Assembly: GCA_020284085.1 (NCBI GenBank)
Contig: JACEVL010000967.1
Location: 272,387-336,386 of the forward strand
Origin: Aporrectodea caliginosa
Lineage: Eukaryota; Annelida; Clitellata; Crassiclitellata; Lumbricidae
Length of the DNA: 64,000 bases
Reading direction: 5' to 3'
Part shown: one piece after another, positions 12,020 to 24,848 of the stretch
How positions within the stretch are numbered: the stretch's first letter is position 1
Layout of the letters: each line of letters opens with the position of its first letter
Notes under the pieces: model-generated
Seen by the model: only the letters and a program-made list of their open reading frames with translations
What the model was told of the DNA's origin: nothing
The model's database searches: none
Program-made: the position numbers and the translations under genes

Positions 12020-13295
12020 GACCCTTCGGCCCCTTATGGGTCTCCTAGGCAACCTTAACTTGTTTTGCCGATGTATTTCTGTTATCGATTACCCTTTTTG
12101 TATGTTTTTGGCTACCAAATAAAAAAATCAATCAAAATCAATCAATCAGTCAATCAATCTGGCGCGGATAAGGTCATGTGCACCTAAATTTGGACGCCAA
12201 ACCACCAGTGTAGACACTAATTTGGCAAGGAGTACGGGATTGTCGGTCTAATTGTAATTACAAATTTATATAGCACCACTTCAGTGGTGTCTATATGTTA
12301 CAGTGAATGTGTATTATCAGGGAATGTGTATATACCCTGAAATTTTCAGGGTAGATGCATATTCTGATTCACTCGGGGAATGTATACGATCTGAAAAAAG
12401 CAACGTATATACATATACCCTGAAATTTTGAGTGATTTTATCACTTACCCTGAAAAGCTTTACAATAACACATAAAGCCTGTTTTCTATACACATACCCT
12501 GAAAATTTCAGGGCCTCCAGGCTTACTGTTCCATTTCACAAGAACTTTGAGGCATGTACATCTGTTTGTTTTATGTATTGGCTGTCAAGTGTATGCGCCA
12601 ACATAACGAGTGATGACGGACTATGGCTCACGTGGAGAAGTGGACCTGATTGATATGCAGTCCATGCCTAGTGGACATCACAAATGTTGATGATATACCA
12701 AAATCATCTGACCAAATACTGTGCTCTTCGTCCGTTGTCTACAAACTCGCGGCTGAGGTTGCCTATCAACTCAGTAGTTGAGATCATGCAGATTATACTT
12801 CGACCGTATAGACAACTCTCCAGCGTCAGGTGAAGCGGCAACAGAACCAAATCAGAAACAAATATAAACTCAGAGAAAACGAGCTTCTGCTGGATGCTGA
12901 CGTCTCCAAAGATGAAAAAATTGCTCTGTGAACCGCGCTTGGCGGTTAAGGCAATCTATTACACATACCCTGAAATGTTCAGGGTATGTGTATAGATATG
13001 TGACCCTTCGTAACAGTATGGGTCTCCTAGGCAACCTTAAATTTGCCGATGTATTTCTGTTATCGATTACCCTTTTTGTATGTTTTTGGCTACCAAATAA
13101 AAAAATCAATCAAAATCAATCAATCAGAAAATCAATCTGGCGCGGATAATGTCACGTGCACCTAAATTTGGACGGCAAACCACCAGTGTAGACACTAATT
13201 TGGCAAGGAGTACGGGATTGTCGGTCTAATGAAAATTTCAAAATATATACACATTCCCTGATAATACACATTCACTGTAACATCTATATAAATTT
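12020..13295. repeat. Composite repeat: direct repeats, inverted arms and ACCCTGAAATTTCAGGGT palindromes
   Basis: A unit of about 230 bases (12020-12252) recurs at 13002-13230 with few changes; both contain TGGGTCTCCTAGGCAACC and end CGGTCTAAT. Immediately after each copy lie inverted arms (about 12260-12350 against 13231-13295). Between them, palindromic ACCCTGAAAWTTTCAGGGT-type motifs appear at about 12333, 12417, 12449, 12496 and 12967. The arrangement suggests a transposon inserted in, or carrying, a duplicated host segment. No protein frame is supported. Confidence 0.6.
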
Positions 13296-14899
13296 GCAAT
13301 ATATAGGCCTACATTCCACTCATCAGGTCTCAAATCGCTCCCGACCAATGAGATCACGATCGAACGGCATCCTCCATTTCTTCTGGTCCTTCACAAACGT
13401 CAAGAAAGATTCACCTGTTCCCGGATGGATTCATCTGGTGTCGAATCCAAGTGATAAAGCTGACGGCGATCACGCATCAAACAGGAGACCATTTCTGCAG
13501 CGCCTGCGATTGAATTACACCAGGCTCGACTAGATCATAGTTGAATTATTTTGATTGGAAGCATTTGGATTAGAATTCACCAGACCTTATGCTAATTTTC
13601 AATTAAATTTACTGAGTGTTCAACAAAATCAGCGTCCAAATGGCAATTTCGCCCGTGCCGATTTTCGCATGGTCTCGTTGAGTTTCAGTATCTGTTGAAA
13701 CACCGTTTGTCTGTCATAGTCTTTAACTTAGGCGTTGTCGAAGGGTTTGTTGTCTGTTCCTGTTTCAACAATCTATGCTGTACACCCAGTTTTTAGGGCT
13801 AGAGCTCGTGTTGCGGACGCCAGCAGACTAGGGGCCGAGGGCGGACGCTGCCGCCGAAGGCTGTAAGATCCTGTTAGGCCAAAGTTAGACCGGATACATC
13901 AGCTGTTCCCTTTCGGTCTGTATAGCATCAAAACTAAGCAGCCATAGGTCGTGACCTATAGCTGCCTAAAACATTAACTGATTTTGATAATCTGCCAATT
14001 AATTGGAACCACCATTCTGCTGGTAACATAAGGGCTGGTAACAAAAGAACTGGTAATACATGGCTGGTAACACGTGGCTGGTAACATAATTATGGTTATC
14101 CACCTACGCCTCCCTCTGATTTCTGCCTGGTCTTCCTGGTGGCACGACGTACTAAACGGGCAGCGGGGTGAAGTACATGTAGGCTATCTCACCCGATCAA
14201 AAATGAGCAGGATCGAGGTCATATGGTCTCTATATAAAACGTTACATTTACATTTCAAATCCCTAAACCGGTGACATCCAGAGCAGCAGAACGTATTAGG
14301 CAGGATTCTCATTACTTAAAATGGATAGTTTACTAATAGTCATTTATAAGTTTCACTTTTTGGTTTGGTTGTAGGCCTACGTGAGTTGTGAGCAAATCTG
14401 ATTCAAGGCGGCATGCATCATGCAGGCTGTATAATGTGTAATTGTATACCATCCTATATCCTCTTTGGCTGTTCCTTGCAGTTCTCTTAAACGATTATCA
14501 TCTCATTGTTTATCAGCTGCTAAATAAAACATGGCAATTCATTATTGTCTTTGACTAGCACTCGGTCACCGAGGTTGGATCCGTTATCTGCAATTATCGC
14601 CTACTCTGAATTTTTCATGGTGCTGTAATGTCTGCTATATGGGGGTCTATCAGTTACACGCTTGGTCAATGATCGTGGGGTCATGGGTTGGACTTCATGT
14701 AACTACCATGGGCAGGTTTGCACACACATGTCTCTTTCACTAAGCAGCATAATGAATCATTTGGTACCAGTATAATGCAGAGCATATTTGTAAATAAAAT
14801 AAAATTTAAATGTAGGTTCATAATTAGTAACATTTTATGCTGTTGTCTTTCTTTGTATGATTGTTGACAAAACATTTTATCCTTGTATTTTTCCTACAG

Positions 14900-15069
14900 T
14901 CATCAGTGGCCAGACAGTTTCGCTACAGAAAGGAGGCCATCACAGAATTTCGGCCACTCACACACATGATATCTAGTGTCAGTTCCGTGTCAATAAAGCA
15001 AGAGGGAGAAGTTAGTTCATCAAATCATACAACTGAAACTTATTTAAGCGAATTCGTCTGTATTTTAGT
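14900..15069 (+). other. Possible orphan exon, unassigned
   Basis: A frame opens after a fair acceptor (TTTTTCCTACAG, ending 14899) and stays open to a donor-like GTGAGT at 15070. It encodes RQFRYRKEAITEFRPL and a Ser/Thr stretch with IKQEGE. I recognise no domain and no partner exon. It may be chance. Confidence 0.2.
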
Positions 15070-15179
15070 GAGTACTCGTATGTTGCCATGTCTGAAGAGT
15101 TTTAACAGGCAGATGTAAAAAGTGAATCTATAAACATATTTATTATGGCCTTCTAACAAGCAAGTCAGATTTAATTATT

Positions 15180-15300
15180 ATTATTTATGAGAAACTTTAT
15201 TTAATAAGATAGACTTGGTCCACTGTTATTCTAGGGGCTCATATTATTTATGAGAAACTTTATTTAATAAGATATGTAGTATATTTGACTATACATTACA
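15180..15300. repeat. Short repeat with a second copy of a hairpin arm
   Basis: GAGAAACTTTATTTAATAAG occurs twice (15190 and 15251). Between them is TTGGTCCACTGTTATTCTAG followed by GGGCTC, which resembles the arm of the intronic hairpin at 57287-57367. Confidence 0.5.
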
Positions 15301-16323
15301 TTCCATATCCTTTAATTTAGTACATAGGCTATAAAATGTAGTAACAATTACAACGAAATGAATGTTTTCCACTTAACACGGCATGTAGCAGAGGCAGATT
15401 ATCTTCATAGTTTCTGTATCTACTTTCTTAAAATTCTTTTGGCAAGTAGAGGCTGAACGCTGGAAACAGATTATGACTGGAATTATTGAAATTGTTTAGG
15501 CTATGCTGAGACAGAGGAAAATGCAACCATGCCCTTCACAAGTTGCAATTATATCCATTTTTATCAATCTAATTTTCTAGTAAAATCCGGTTTGATCTAT
15601 TCTGACGATGTAATCACTCCTTTTTGATCTAAATTAGATTAATAAACTAATGGTCTAGCTCCAGGTTCCTCTTGGAATCCAACTCATCGAGCGAGATCAA
15701 TTTACCGATCTACCAGACCTTTGCTAGGCGATCGACCAAGGAGATCGATCGCCTCAAATGAGAAGCTTTGTTCAGGGTTGTCTTTTGCGTTTTTGTATTT
15801 TAGTCTATATATAGCCTACTTGATTTATTTGCTCATTTGTTTATGCCTATATGTATGCCTGCATGTGTGTGTGCTTAGAGCAATTATTACACGGGCAGTC
15901 AATTATTCTGAAACAAAGAGAAGCGTGTGATTGTAGAATACATGTATGAGCCAATACAGAGTCATGCAGGAAAAGGCCAGAGTAAAGTCTAGGTCTTGAC
16001 AAGAGTTTCACAGAAAGTCAATATTTTATTTCCATTTATAGACCGTACTTTACACGAGATCATCATTATTCCATACCTCGTGCACGCGTGTAGCCTACTG
16101 CATTAAATCGTAACTATAAGCTTACTTTTGAAATGAATGGACTGTCGTTGGTGAGTATCGGCGAGAGCCCTTCTGCGCAGCACACTAGCTCGCCAAGCTT
16201 TGAGCTACTAAGAAATAGTTTACGGTATTCTACATGTTTGGAGATATTTAAGCACCAATGTCTGTCGGTGGAAGACATAGACCCTCTATATTATAGATTT
16301 CTGCAGACAGATGTGGGTGCACA

Positions 16324-16646
16324 CTGCAGGGCTGCCGACAGAAATTCCGGGCCCCTAGGCAGAGCAGTCACGGGCCCCTAACTATCATTAGACTTTATGA
16401 GAAAAATTTTTAAGAAACAAACTGAAATAATAATAGTGCGGGTACAACCCTACAAAATTATATTTATATATGCAACTATTGTAGTTAAGTGTCGTAATAT
16501 TATATTTTAAAAGGCATAAATCATAAACTTTGTATAACCGATTATAATATTTTTCATAAGTTGATTGCTGGGCCCAGCGCGGGACCCTAAACGTCGCCGG
16601 TCCCCTGGGTTTTTGCCCCCTCCTGCCCCCCCTCTCGGCGGGCCTG
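16324..16646. mobile_element. hAT-like MITE with 8-bp target duplication
   Basis: GGTGCACA flanks the element on both sides (16316-16323 and 16647-16654). The termini CAGGGCTGCCGACAG and CTCTCGGCGGGCCTG are imperfect inverted copies. The inside includes an A/T-rich centre and GGGCCCC-rich ends. Frames crossing it are chance. Confidence 0.65.
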
Positions 16647-16654
16647 GGTGCACA

Positions 16655-19600
16655 GAGTGCGTGTGCCAGTGCAGGCAATTGATTCCGACTTCAAGAAATG
16701 GACTGCTATCAGCGATGAGATCTAAAGACAGAGCAAACAGACTGGTGGAGATCTTGCTAACGCCTACCAGAATCATTCCAGTCGGTTATCAGAATCATTC
16801 CGATAAGATAGCCGAATCGTTTTGTCAACAGAGCCTTCCTTATCTCAGTCGAAAGTCGATTGTTGAAGATTGGCGGCGAGAGAGGAAACCTCAAAGAGAC
16901 GAGGAAGTCCGAAAAGCGGTAAGTAGAGGAACAAAGGAAGAGAGAATAGAGCGTAGGAGAGAGAGACAAAGAAAGAGCCAAAGACAGAGACTGAGATATG
17001 CGGATACAGAGGCAGAGACACAGACGAAGTGGACATGGGGCAGTTGTAAAGAGAAAGACAGATGCAAAGTTAGTGTAATCTGAAAGTGTAGGCTTATTGT
17101 AGATGCCTTAAGTATTTATATAGGCATAACGAATATTCGAGAAGACTCATCACAGGTGCGGCTCCCGAACTGACTAGTGACTATAGGCCTACAGATAGAG
17201 ACAGACTAAGAAGAAAGAGAGACAGAGCGCACAGAGGCAGATACAGGGAGATGGACAGCGTCGGTCAGAGACAAAGGAACAAAGACAGACATAGGCAGAG
17301 ATACAGGCACACTCTAGAAGTCCTCAACGCTCTTAGAGACCAATTGTCTGGATGTAGAGCGCAGTCGTCGTGATCTAGGCCTACGCAGCAAGCAACCTGT
17401 TGGAGCTCTTTGAACTAAAGACGGCAACACACTGTCTGACGTCACGCCACTTTCAACGTGCGTTGACACGAGACATGCACACTACATCATAGTGTCTACT
17501 CTTAGCAGAGACTGCTTTCAAGAGTACAGCGGCAGAGATAGACGTTGAGACAGAGGCAGGCACACAGAGAGCGGCAGCGGGCAGTAGGCCTAACTCTGTT
17601 AATGGGACACACGCGACAAAATGACAAGGGTGGATCATATCAGGTGGGAAAAGAAAACAGAAGGACGGATGAATGGCTTCGTGGCCCTGGAGAGCAATCG
17701 ACCGACCCACCCACTGACCCACCCACCGACAGACTGGCGGTAGGCGTCGCAAGGATCAAAGCGAGATCAAAGATAAACGGATAAAGACGCCTATCGTGCA
17801 AATGAAACCGTGTTTTCATACATACATGTAAAAAATAAAGCAATAAAATAGAAAAAAACTGTCGTCACAAGTTTAGTTACTTTTAATTAAATCCTACATG
17901 CTGTATCTAATCTAATCTAATGACGTCATTAGCACCTTTATCTTAATGTATAGACCATCTTTTGAAGGTCGTTTCAAGTGAACTCGTAGTCATAGGCATC
18001 AGTGCCACATCATGCGCAATAGAAGTTTGTATACACCTTATGTGTGTAAGCTTACATATATGTACGTATGTATGTATGCATGCATGTGTGTATGTGTGTA
18101 CGCATGTGTGTATGTATGTGAGTATGCATACACGTCATGTATGTATGTATGTATGTATGAAGGCCAGATATGTAGGTCAGATATTAATTATTAATAATTA
18201 TTATCAGTTAATTGTAGACCTTAGTATTATGTTAATCGCTGCAACCTTTGCAATTAGCAATCACCACGGCTTATACTAGGCATATACTGCACTGATATTT
18301 GCACAAATGCATACGCATTTACCACCAGTTTATTACTCATAATTGCTTGAAGCTCAAGAAGTCGAATATTGAGCCAGAGATAAAAACGATCGAGTGGGAC
18401 TACAAAACGGCGACAATATTTACATACTTACACGCGAGGACAAAAAACCGGTTCCTATGGGTGCCTTATATTCTGACTACGTCACACTGAAGCATGGTGG
18501 CAAACTGCACGGAGTCCGGCGAGACGTAATACGCAGAGCACAGGACGTAAATCCTGCAATAAATGACTGCACTGGAGTGCAGGTCAAACAGAACGCGTTG
18601 ATCTACTTCCTCCGTTCGCCGTCCGAACGGTGGCTGTTCATTTCTATATAAATAACGCACTGCTGAGACGTGTGACCAACTCCACCACTCCGTAGTCATT
18701 GTGTGCCTGCCTGCTTCTAGGCCTAATCTGTCTTTCCGTCTGTTTGTCCATTTGTCTGACCTTATGGATGCCTGAGTCGGTGGTTTTATCTATTTGCCGT
18801 CTTCTTATGCAGTCGTATAGTTCGGACCTTTGAGTAAGGTAAAGTAGTTGAACGCTTCTTGCTTGTCTTCGGAGACGTGATTGTCGAGGGGTGCACGATT
18901 ATTCAACTGAAGCACAATCTTGATAGCAAAGTCTGCATTTTTCTATGGGTTGTTTATGAGGTGCCCTAAGGGCGCTATATTAAGTGCTTAGATACACATA
19001 TAGGCCTCTGCATACATACACACAAATTACATATCTACTTACGTACATAATAATTAGATGCCTGCATGCATGTAGGCATAGATGCATACATGACAGAGAT
19101 TTTTCATTTTCATTTTCTGAACGTAGGATTCAAACCGCATGTCTATAATGCAACTTTAAAAACCCATGAGCTCCATTTACTTTTTCAACTGAAAGCTTCA
19201 GGCAAAGGCTTCATTTTCAGATGCAATTCTGACCGACTGGCAGTGACTGCTCGATTAATAGTCTGATACTCTGATAGCTACTACACTAATGTATGGCATT
19301 ACATTTGGAAGTATGTAATATTATTTTCTGCTATCAACCTACTTGTACAACTTCGTAGCTACAGGTATACACTGTATATGTGTGCGTGAGTGATTGAACT
19401 GCAGATATTTTATATTTTGGTCGTCGATTAACATCAATCCAAGTTATCTAGAATCAATGCTTGCACAAGAAGTTTAATCGGCATTTAATTAGCCCACAAA
19501 TTTATTGATTTGATCACGGCTTTGGTGCGCAATCGGTTGATACCACATGCATTACACCCTGCGCTATATAATTTGCTACGTAAACAATTATGCCGAAGAT

Positions 19601-20485
19601 TGACATCGTATACAGCTTTAAAGCACGCACTGATAGCTAGCATCAAAATTTCTGGCGATTTTTTTAAGCGCCTTCAAAGAGCAGGCGTGAAAATGCAGGA
19701 ACCTATAATCAGCAACTGATGGTACACACTACGAGTCACCAGCCGGACGTGCGTCATCTTCTACCAATGAAGGACTGCTTAGCGACAACGCTGCCACCTG
19801 TCGTCGCTCTACCTTATCGACGCAACTTGGTCCAGAGACTCTGAAAATGATGCTATCTGTCAACTGTCGACGCGAATCTGTTTGCTGGGCTCTACGTGTG
19901 TGCGTGGGACCGCCACTGGTGACTCTTCTAGTTTTCAGTCCATTGTTCTGCTACATGATAAAACTCCAGTTCTAAATGACATTCGACATCACTTAGGCCA
20001 GCGCAGACAGAGCTTTTGATTGGCGAAGTGGCGCTATATAAATGTTCAATTACAATTGCAACCAAGGAAACTAGAGAATGCAAGTCGTTCCTGGATGAAT
20101 CGAGATTTTCTTGGTTGCCGTATATAGTTGCTATGCTGTTCGAAACTGATTTGGGATTTGGGCTTCACTTACGACAACGCTTCAGACTGCAAGACTGCAG
20201 ACTACACTAAGTGTGCATGCATGTGATTAAAGTGATTAGATTAAAGTTCATCAGATAGATTAGCTTATATCTGATCAGATGAGGATAGATTACACCAGGT
20301 CAGACCAGAGCTAATTTTATGCTGATTCCATAAGGCCATGCTTTCCATTTCGTGTTACTATACCATGAAGTAGAGATGAAAGTTTTCACAGTTAAAAATA
20401 CTGAAATCATAAATAATTACTATTCGCAAGCGTTTCCATGCAGCATAGCACCAATATTTTAGGCACAATTGGATCGAATCAACCT
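16655..20485. other. Intergenic, no gene recognised
   Basis: 16655-17090 has an open plus-strand frame, but its C-terminal half comes from GAGA/CAGA low-complexity sequence and nothing matches a known domain. 17180-17330 continues GACAGAG-rich sequence. 18060-18160 is a degenerate (TATG)n tract. GCGC hairpin-core copies lie at about 18965-18990 and 20024-20060. The remainder shows nothing I can name. Confidence 0.5.
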
Positions 20486-21898
20486 TCAGATTCTGCTCCA
20501 GTTTTGCTGGTGTTGGTGACTATTATGAAAGGGACGCTTAATTCCGAAGTCAGTGGCAAGGAAAGTAGAAAAGGTTCCTGACTTCTCTTGGCTCGGAGTC
20601 TGACACGCCGTAGCGCGACTGTCGTCCTGATAAAACGTTGATGGTCCATTAGAAAGGACCGTATTCCCTCGGCCGTAGATCGGTCTGCTAGTGTTCCCTT
20701 GGATGATTGGCTGACAAAAGTTGGTTTCAACGGAACGAGTTACATTTACAAAGTCTTCTTTCTGAATAGACGCCTCATGATTGGACGGCGCGTAGACCAC
20801 GTGACTGGATGTGACGTCACTGTTGCTGCACAGCATGGCCAGTTTATTTGGGCGCGCTCTCAGGTGCTCGATGACGTCACCCGAGCAACCGGATGGTCTC
20901 TGAGAGAAGGACGATGACAGGTAAACGCTGTCAAATGGCTGTGGGTTGTCTTCGAAGGGCTGCAGGGGTTGAAGTAGGTGCTGATCAAAATGATCACCAG
21001 GCGAGCGCAAGTAGCTGCATCTAGTACCGACATGAGATGGATATTCACCGCGATCTTCATCCTCAACGCACTGAGATCCATCCTCTGGATTGAAGCAGTC
21101 GAACGTTGACGTGTTGAATCGTACCGGAAAACCGGTTTCCGTGTTCGGTACGTAGCCTGCGTACTGAAAATACGTCGTCGGACCACAACGAGCGTCGTAT
21201 GGCGATTCCGTGAGGCATCCAGGGTGGAGCTGAAGGCAGGACGAGACGAGGTTGACGGTGTTCTGCGAAAGACCCTTCGTCAGCAGCCTGGCGAACGAGA
21301 TGGTGTCCGGTTTCGTTCCGGTCTTGAGGATTTCCGCCAGGGCTCCGATGTAGTTCCTGGCCAGTCGAAGCGTCTCGATCTTGGACAGCTTCTGCGTCTT
21401 CGACTGACATGGAACGTGTTTACGGAGGTCATCCAGGGCTCCGTTCAGTCCGTGCATCCGGCTTCTCTCGCGGGCATTCGCTTTCATCCGTCGCACCCTC
21501 AGTTTGGCGATCCGGGCGCCCGTCAGCTTCTTCTTCTTCGGACCTCGCTTCCTCGGACGTCCTACATCCGGGGGTCCCTTTCCACGGAAGTCGTCTCTCT
21601 CTTCGTCGCCGCCGCTTCGTGGTAAGGAACTTCCGGTTTCTTCCATGACTTCCGGTTCAGATTCGGAAGAGACAAACTGGATGTCGTTCCAGTCCAGTTC
21701 TGTCCTTCGTCTCCAGGTCCAGTCCTCAGTGCTCGTATTCTCTGGACTGAATTCTGAGGCCGTGTCCTCTGCGTTGTCCTCCGCTGGTCTCGATCGCATG
21801 GTCTTGATCTCGATCCAATTGTCCCCGGATTCTCGATGTATGCCTGAGCTTCCTGGCCAGTAGGTTTCAGCGTACGTGACTGAGGAACCGTTCCTCAT
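20486..21898 (-). CDS. neurod: NeuroD-type basic helix-loop-helix transcription factor
   Basis: One coding exon gives 470 residues. It has an acidic, Ser-rich N-terminal third, the nuclear-localisation stretch [12 protein letters not shown] (about 113-124), and the bHLH domain (about 136-192) with [35 protein letters not shown] and AEIL. The NeuroD-specific segment [20 protein letters not shown] with LVSSCLQL follows. NeuroD proteins bind E-boxes as heterodimers with E proteins and drive neuronal and endocrine differentiation. The start is set at 21898 because a good 3' splice site (ATTCATTTTCAG) ends 11 bases upstream. The frame stays open above that point, but that is probably intron. Departures from the usual family sequence are Ser for Asn in the basic region, HVPCQS for VVPCYS in the loop, and Gly for Trp in helix 2. 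The protein is also longer than typical (about 330-380). Neurogenin and Atonal fit less well because the basic region and C-terminal segment are NeuroD-like. Confidence 0.93.
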   Translation of the reverse strand: MRNGSSVTYAETYWPGSSGIHRESGDNWIEIKTMRSRPAEDNAEDTASEFSPENTSTEDWTWRRRTELDWNDIQFVSSESEPEVMEETGSSLPRSGGDEERDDFRGKGPPDVGRPRKRGPKKKKLTGARIAKLRVRRMKANARERSRMHGLNGALDDLRKHVPCQSKTQKLSKIETLRLARNYIGALAEILKTGTKPDTISFARLLTKGLSQNTVNLVSSCLQLHPGCLTESPYDARCGPTTYFQYAGYVPNTETGFPVRFNTSTFDCFNPEDGSQCVEDEDRGEYPSHVGTRCSYLRSPGDHFDQHLLQPLQPFEDNPQPFDSVYLSSSFSQRPSGCSGDVIEHLRARPNKLAMLCSNSDVTSSHVVYAPSNHEASIQKEDFVNVTRSVETNFCQPIIQGNTSRPIYGRGNTVLSNGPSTFYQDDSRATACQTPSQEKSGTFSTFLATDFGIKRPFHNSHQHQQNWSRI

Positions 21899-24050
21899 TG
21901 GTATCTCACTGAAAATGAATCGGAACAGCGTTGAATCTAATGCAAGGCATAAATCAGTTTTTATTAAAAATGAATTAATGGAAACGGGGAAAATAATATC
22001 ACTCAAAAGATGTAATCTTAAATCTTTTGTGTCGCCGCTGTCTAGTACCAAAGGTTGTAGGACTAATTCTATGGAGTCTTTAAATTTCACAGGATTTAAT
22101 TTGTTATTGAAGATGAATCAATAACATATTAAGGGAAAGAAAAAAGAAGAGCGGAGGATGAGACAAAAGAAAGGGGTGAAGATGAGCATGCATAGGGGGC
22201 GAAGAAAAGACGTAACATGAGGGGACAGATCAGAAGGAGGAGAACGGGCAAGGGTGAAATAGGAAGGGGTGAAAGGGATTACAGAAGGAGGCGTATTGTA
22301 TTGACGTAATTAGCTCCGATTTAATCTGGCGCACAATGAATAATGGCAGATGTAAGCCCAAGCGTCAATAAATCATCGGGATTTACCGTATAGAACAATG
22401 CCTGGAAAGCGAGAGCAGCCACTTGAGAGGGATAGGAAAGAGAATGGAGAGTATGAGGTCAGAGGCTAAGTCAATTGTCGTCAGCCGGTTGAATGACTCT
22501 TTCTTCAATAATCTTCTGCATAATTAGCCAATTAATGATTATGCTTCCACCTGGCGGTCCCACGGCGAACAATAATGGTACAGCTGATGGTTTCAGAAGC
22601 TCAAGGCTTTTGAAAGCTATATCAATGTCTTGCATCAACATTATTGACAACATAATAATGCGATGTTGTAAGTTGCCTTAAAATTTATTGTGAAAAACAC
22701 TGATTGCAACGACAGCAACGCGATGACTAGATGACAACGATATGAAGACGAAATATACAGAATACAAGAAATTTGAAAGCTTATCGGATACAAAAAGGAC
22801 TGCGTTCCACTGCAGGTGAAGAGATCCAGAGAGGTTAGATAGGTATCAGACGGCTATGATGACGACGACGACGATGATAATGACGTAACGCTGATGACGA
22901 CTACGAGATTGTGACGATGGCGATGACGATGATAATACTCTGATACGGCTGTCACGGTCACGTTGTTTGTAATCTTAATAATAATCCCGAGATTTCTACA
23001 GCGCCCAAAAAAGCGGATTCACAAGAAGCAGATTATTCACAGGAGCTCAGTGAGTCAAACGAAATCGATAGGCAGGTAAGGTCAAAATCGGTTCCCGGTC
23101 AAGATCCTAAGGGGTTAAACAGGCAGGCAGACAGTCAGACGGCTAAGGTGGGTGGTCTTTAGAATTGAGGCGGCGATGAAGGCAAGGAAAAGAAGAAGAA
23201 TCATGATAGGAATTGTGGAAGAGCAGTGCTTTCAGTTTGAGGGCGGAGAATTGCAAGAGGTGAGTTCGCTGGAAGGATAAGATATTTGTCGTAATTCTGG
23301 AGTAGGCTACGTTTAATCCAGAGAGGAGGAACAGCTATGACTCGGGAGTGATGTACACAGTTTAGTGATGTTATCAGTATTATTCTAATTGTTTATTTAT
23401 TATCTATTACTATTATTGTTGTCATATTGGCCTAAAATGATTCTATTCGTTCTTTGTCAGTTCTAACTGGCGCTATATAAGGCTACATAAATAGGACATA
23501 TTGCGTAACTGTCTACCACATCCGGAATAGTCGACAGTGCAACCTAAAGGAAACAAAGGCACAGAAGACCTTCAGAATTCCAGGCGTTTCTGACAATGCG
23601 CTTGAGTGACCCTTCGGATTGAAAACCCTGTGGCCCCACAAAGCCTCCACCACGTGGCCCAACCAAGCCCTCCCTCAACGACGATCAATGCCCCGTCGGG
23701 TGATCATTGTTGGCGTTGGGGTCTTTATAATGGCGCACCGTAAATTGGCCTCTTCTGTTTCGCGTACAATATTACCCCTTTTAATAACAGTCATTACTTG
23801 AATGGTCGACTCTACCCTTACCGATTCTGCCCTGGCCGACACTACTCTGCGCCTTTACGATACCCTGCCCTAGTTACCCCGATCTTACCCCGCCATTGCA
23901 TCACGTGCCATTCCGATTACGTCGCTAGATGGGTCTGTCAACGCCCTCTCGCTCTGTTACCCCTTTTTCTGGCGATGGCCATTGAAATCGATGGGATGGA
24001 CGCGAAGCGGCGAAGGGGAAACTAACCATAGGAGTTCAACAGCTTGGGTC

Positions 24051-24078
24051 AAGTGTCGTCTATTTATAGACGACACTT
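24051..24078. repeat. Perfect 13-bp inverted repeat
   Basis: AAGTGTCGTCTAT, a TT spacer, then ATAGACGACACTT. It lies alone in the predicted NeuroD 5' intron with no adjoining element recognised. Confidence 0.8.
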
Positions 24079-24299
24079 TATGGTCCATGCAGCGTTCGTA
24101 TATCTGGGGAAATTCAGATTAAGACTGTCATTAGATTCTATAAGATATGATTAGTCTAAATTAATTATTATTGTGAAGGGCGCTATGTACGTACATCCCT
24201 TCCCAAGTTTGACGAACTTACGTTCAGTTTAAACTATAGCGCCGCTATAAATGCGCTATATAAATTGATCACGTACTATTCATACTCACATTACATCAC

Positions 24300-24476
24300 A
24301 TACATACATACATACATACATACATACATACATACATACATACATACATACACATACATACATACATACACATACATACATACATACATACATACATACA
24401 TACATACATACATACATACATACATACATACATACATACATACATACATACATACATACATACATACATACATACA

Positions 24477-24508
<32 letters not shown>

Positions 24509-24626
24509 TACATACATACATACGCATACATACATACATACCTACATACATACATGCATACCTACATACATACATACATACATACATACATACATACAAG
24601 CATGCATACATACATACATACATACA
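24300..24626. repeat. (ATAC)n microsatellite
   Basis: About 325 bases of ACAT/ATAC repeats with occasional interruptions (CACA, ATTACA, CCTACA, GCAT). Apparent tyrosine/histidine/isoleucine frames here are artefacts. Confidence 0.95.
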
Positions 24627-24714
24627 GGCACATATTGTCTCGCTTTCCATCTTCAAGTCATTGATCTTCTTCCTGCAACGAAACCTAGAGGTGAGTTCTT
24701 AATAAACTTCTTAC

Positions 24715-24825
24715 CTGCAATTTCTTCCCCCTTTCAGGTTCCTCGATTTACAGGTGGTGTGCGTATGATTACGCGCGCGTGTATTTATGTCGCGGCGTTC
24801 GCCGTATAGAGCGTATCTAGATGAA
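24715..24825 (-). other. Candidate non-coding first exon of the NeuroD-like gene
   Basis: The stretch lies between a TATA-like element and a strong donor (exon end 24715, followed by GTAAGAAG on the minus strand). It has no long frame. The transcription start near 24820 is inferred from spacing only. Confidence 0.35.
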
Positions 24826-24848
24826 TAGAGTCAACGAGAGTGGCGGTC

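Larger units (their letters stand above)
21909..24714 (-). other. Predicted 5' UTR intron of the NeuroD-like gene
   Basis: The acceptor TTTTCAG is at 21915-21909, and the best donor upstream is GCAG|GTAAGAAG at 24714. NeuroD genes commonly have a non-coding first exon and all coding in exon 2. Inside are GAY/GAC repeats (22855-22935), an A/T-rich stretch, a GCGC hairpin-core copy near 23470, a degenerate TACCC tract (23800-23900) and a long (ATAC)n tract. No coding exon was seen. Confidence 0.5.

Noticed and set aside
16565..17083. 172-residue plus-strand frame
   Set aside because: It starts inside a MITE and ends in CAGA/GAGA low-complexity sequence; no domain or supporting splice sites.
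21224..21863. Plus-strand frames opposite the NeuroD-like exon
   Set aside because: They are antisense shadows of the bHLH gene, whose own frame has clear family motifs.
21899..22090. 64-residue upstream extension of the NeuroD-like frame
   Set aside because: A strong acceptor ends 11 bases before the internal ATG, the upstream segment is A/T-rich and has no NeuroD similarity; it is probably intron.
24265..24702. Tyr/Ile/His repeat protein
   Set aside because: ATAC microsatellite translation; the same pattern arises at 34331-34745 and 57386-57577.
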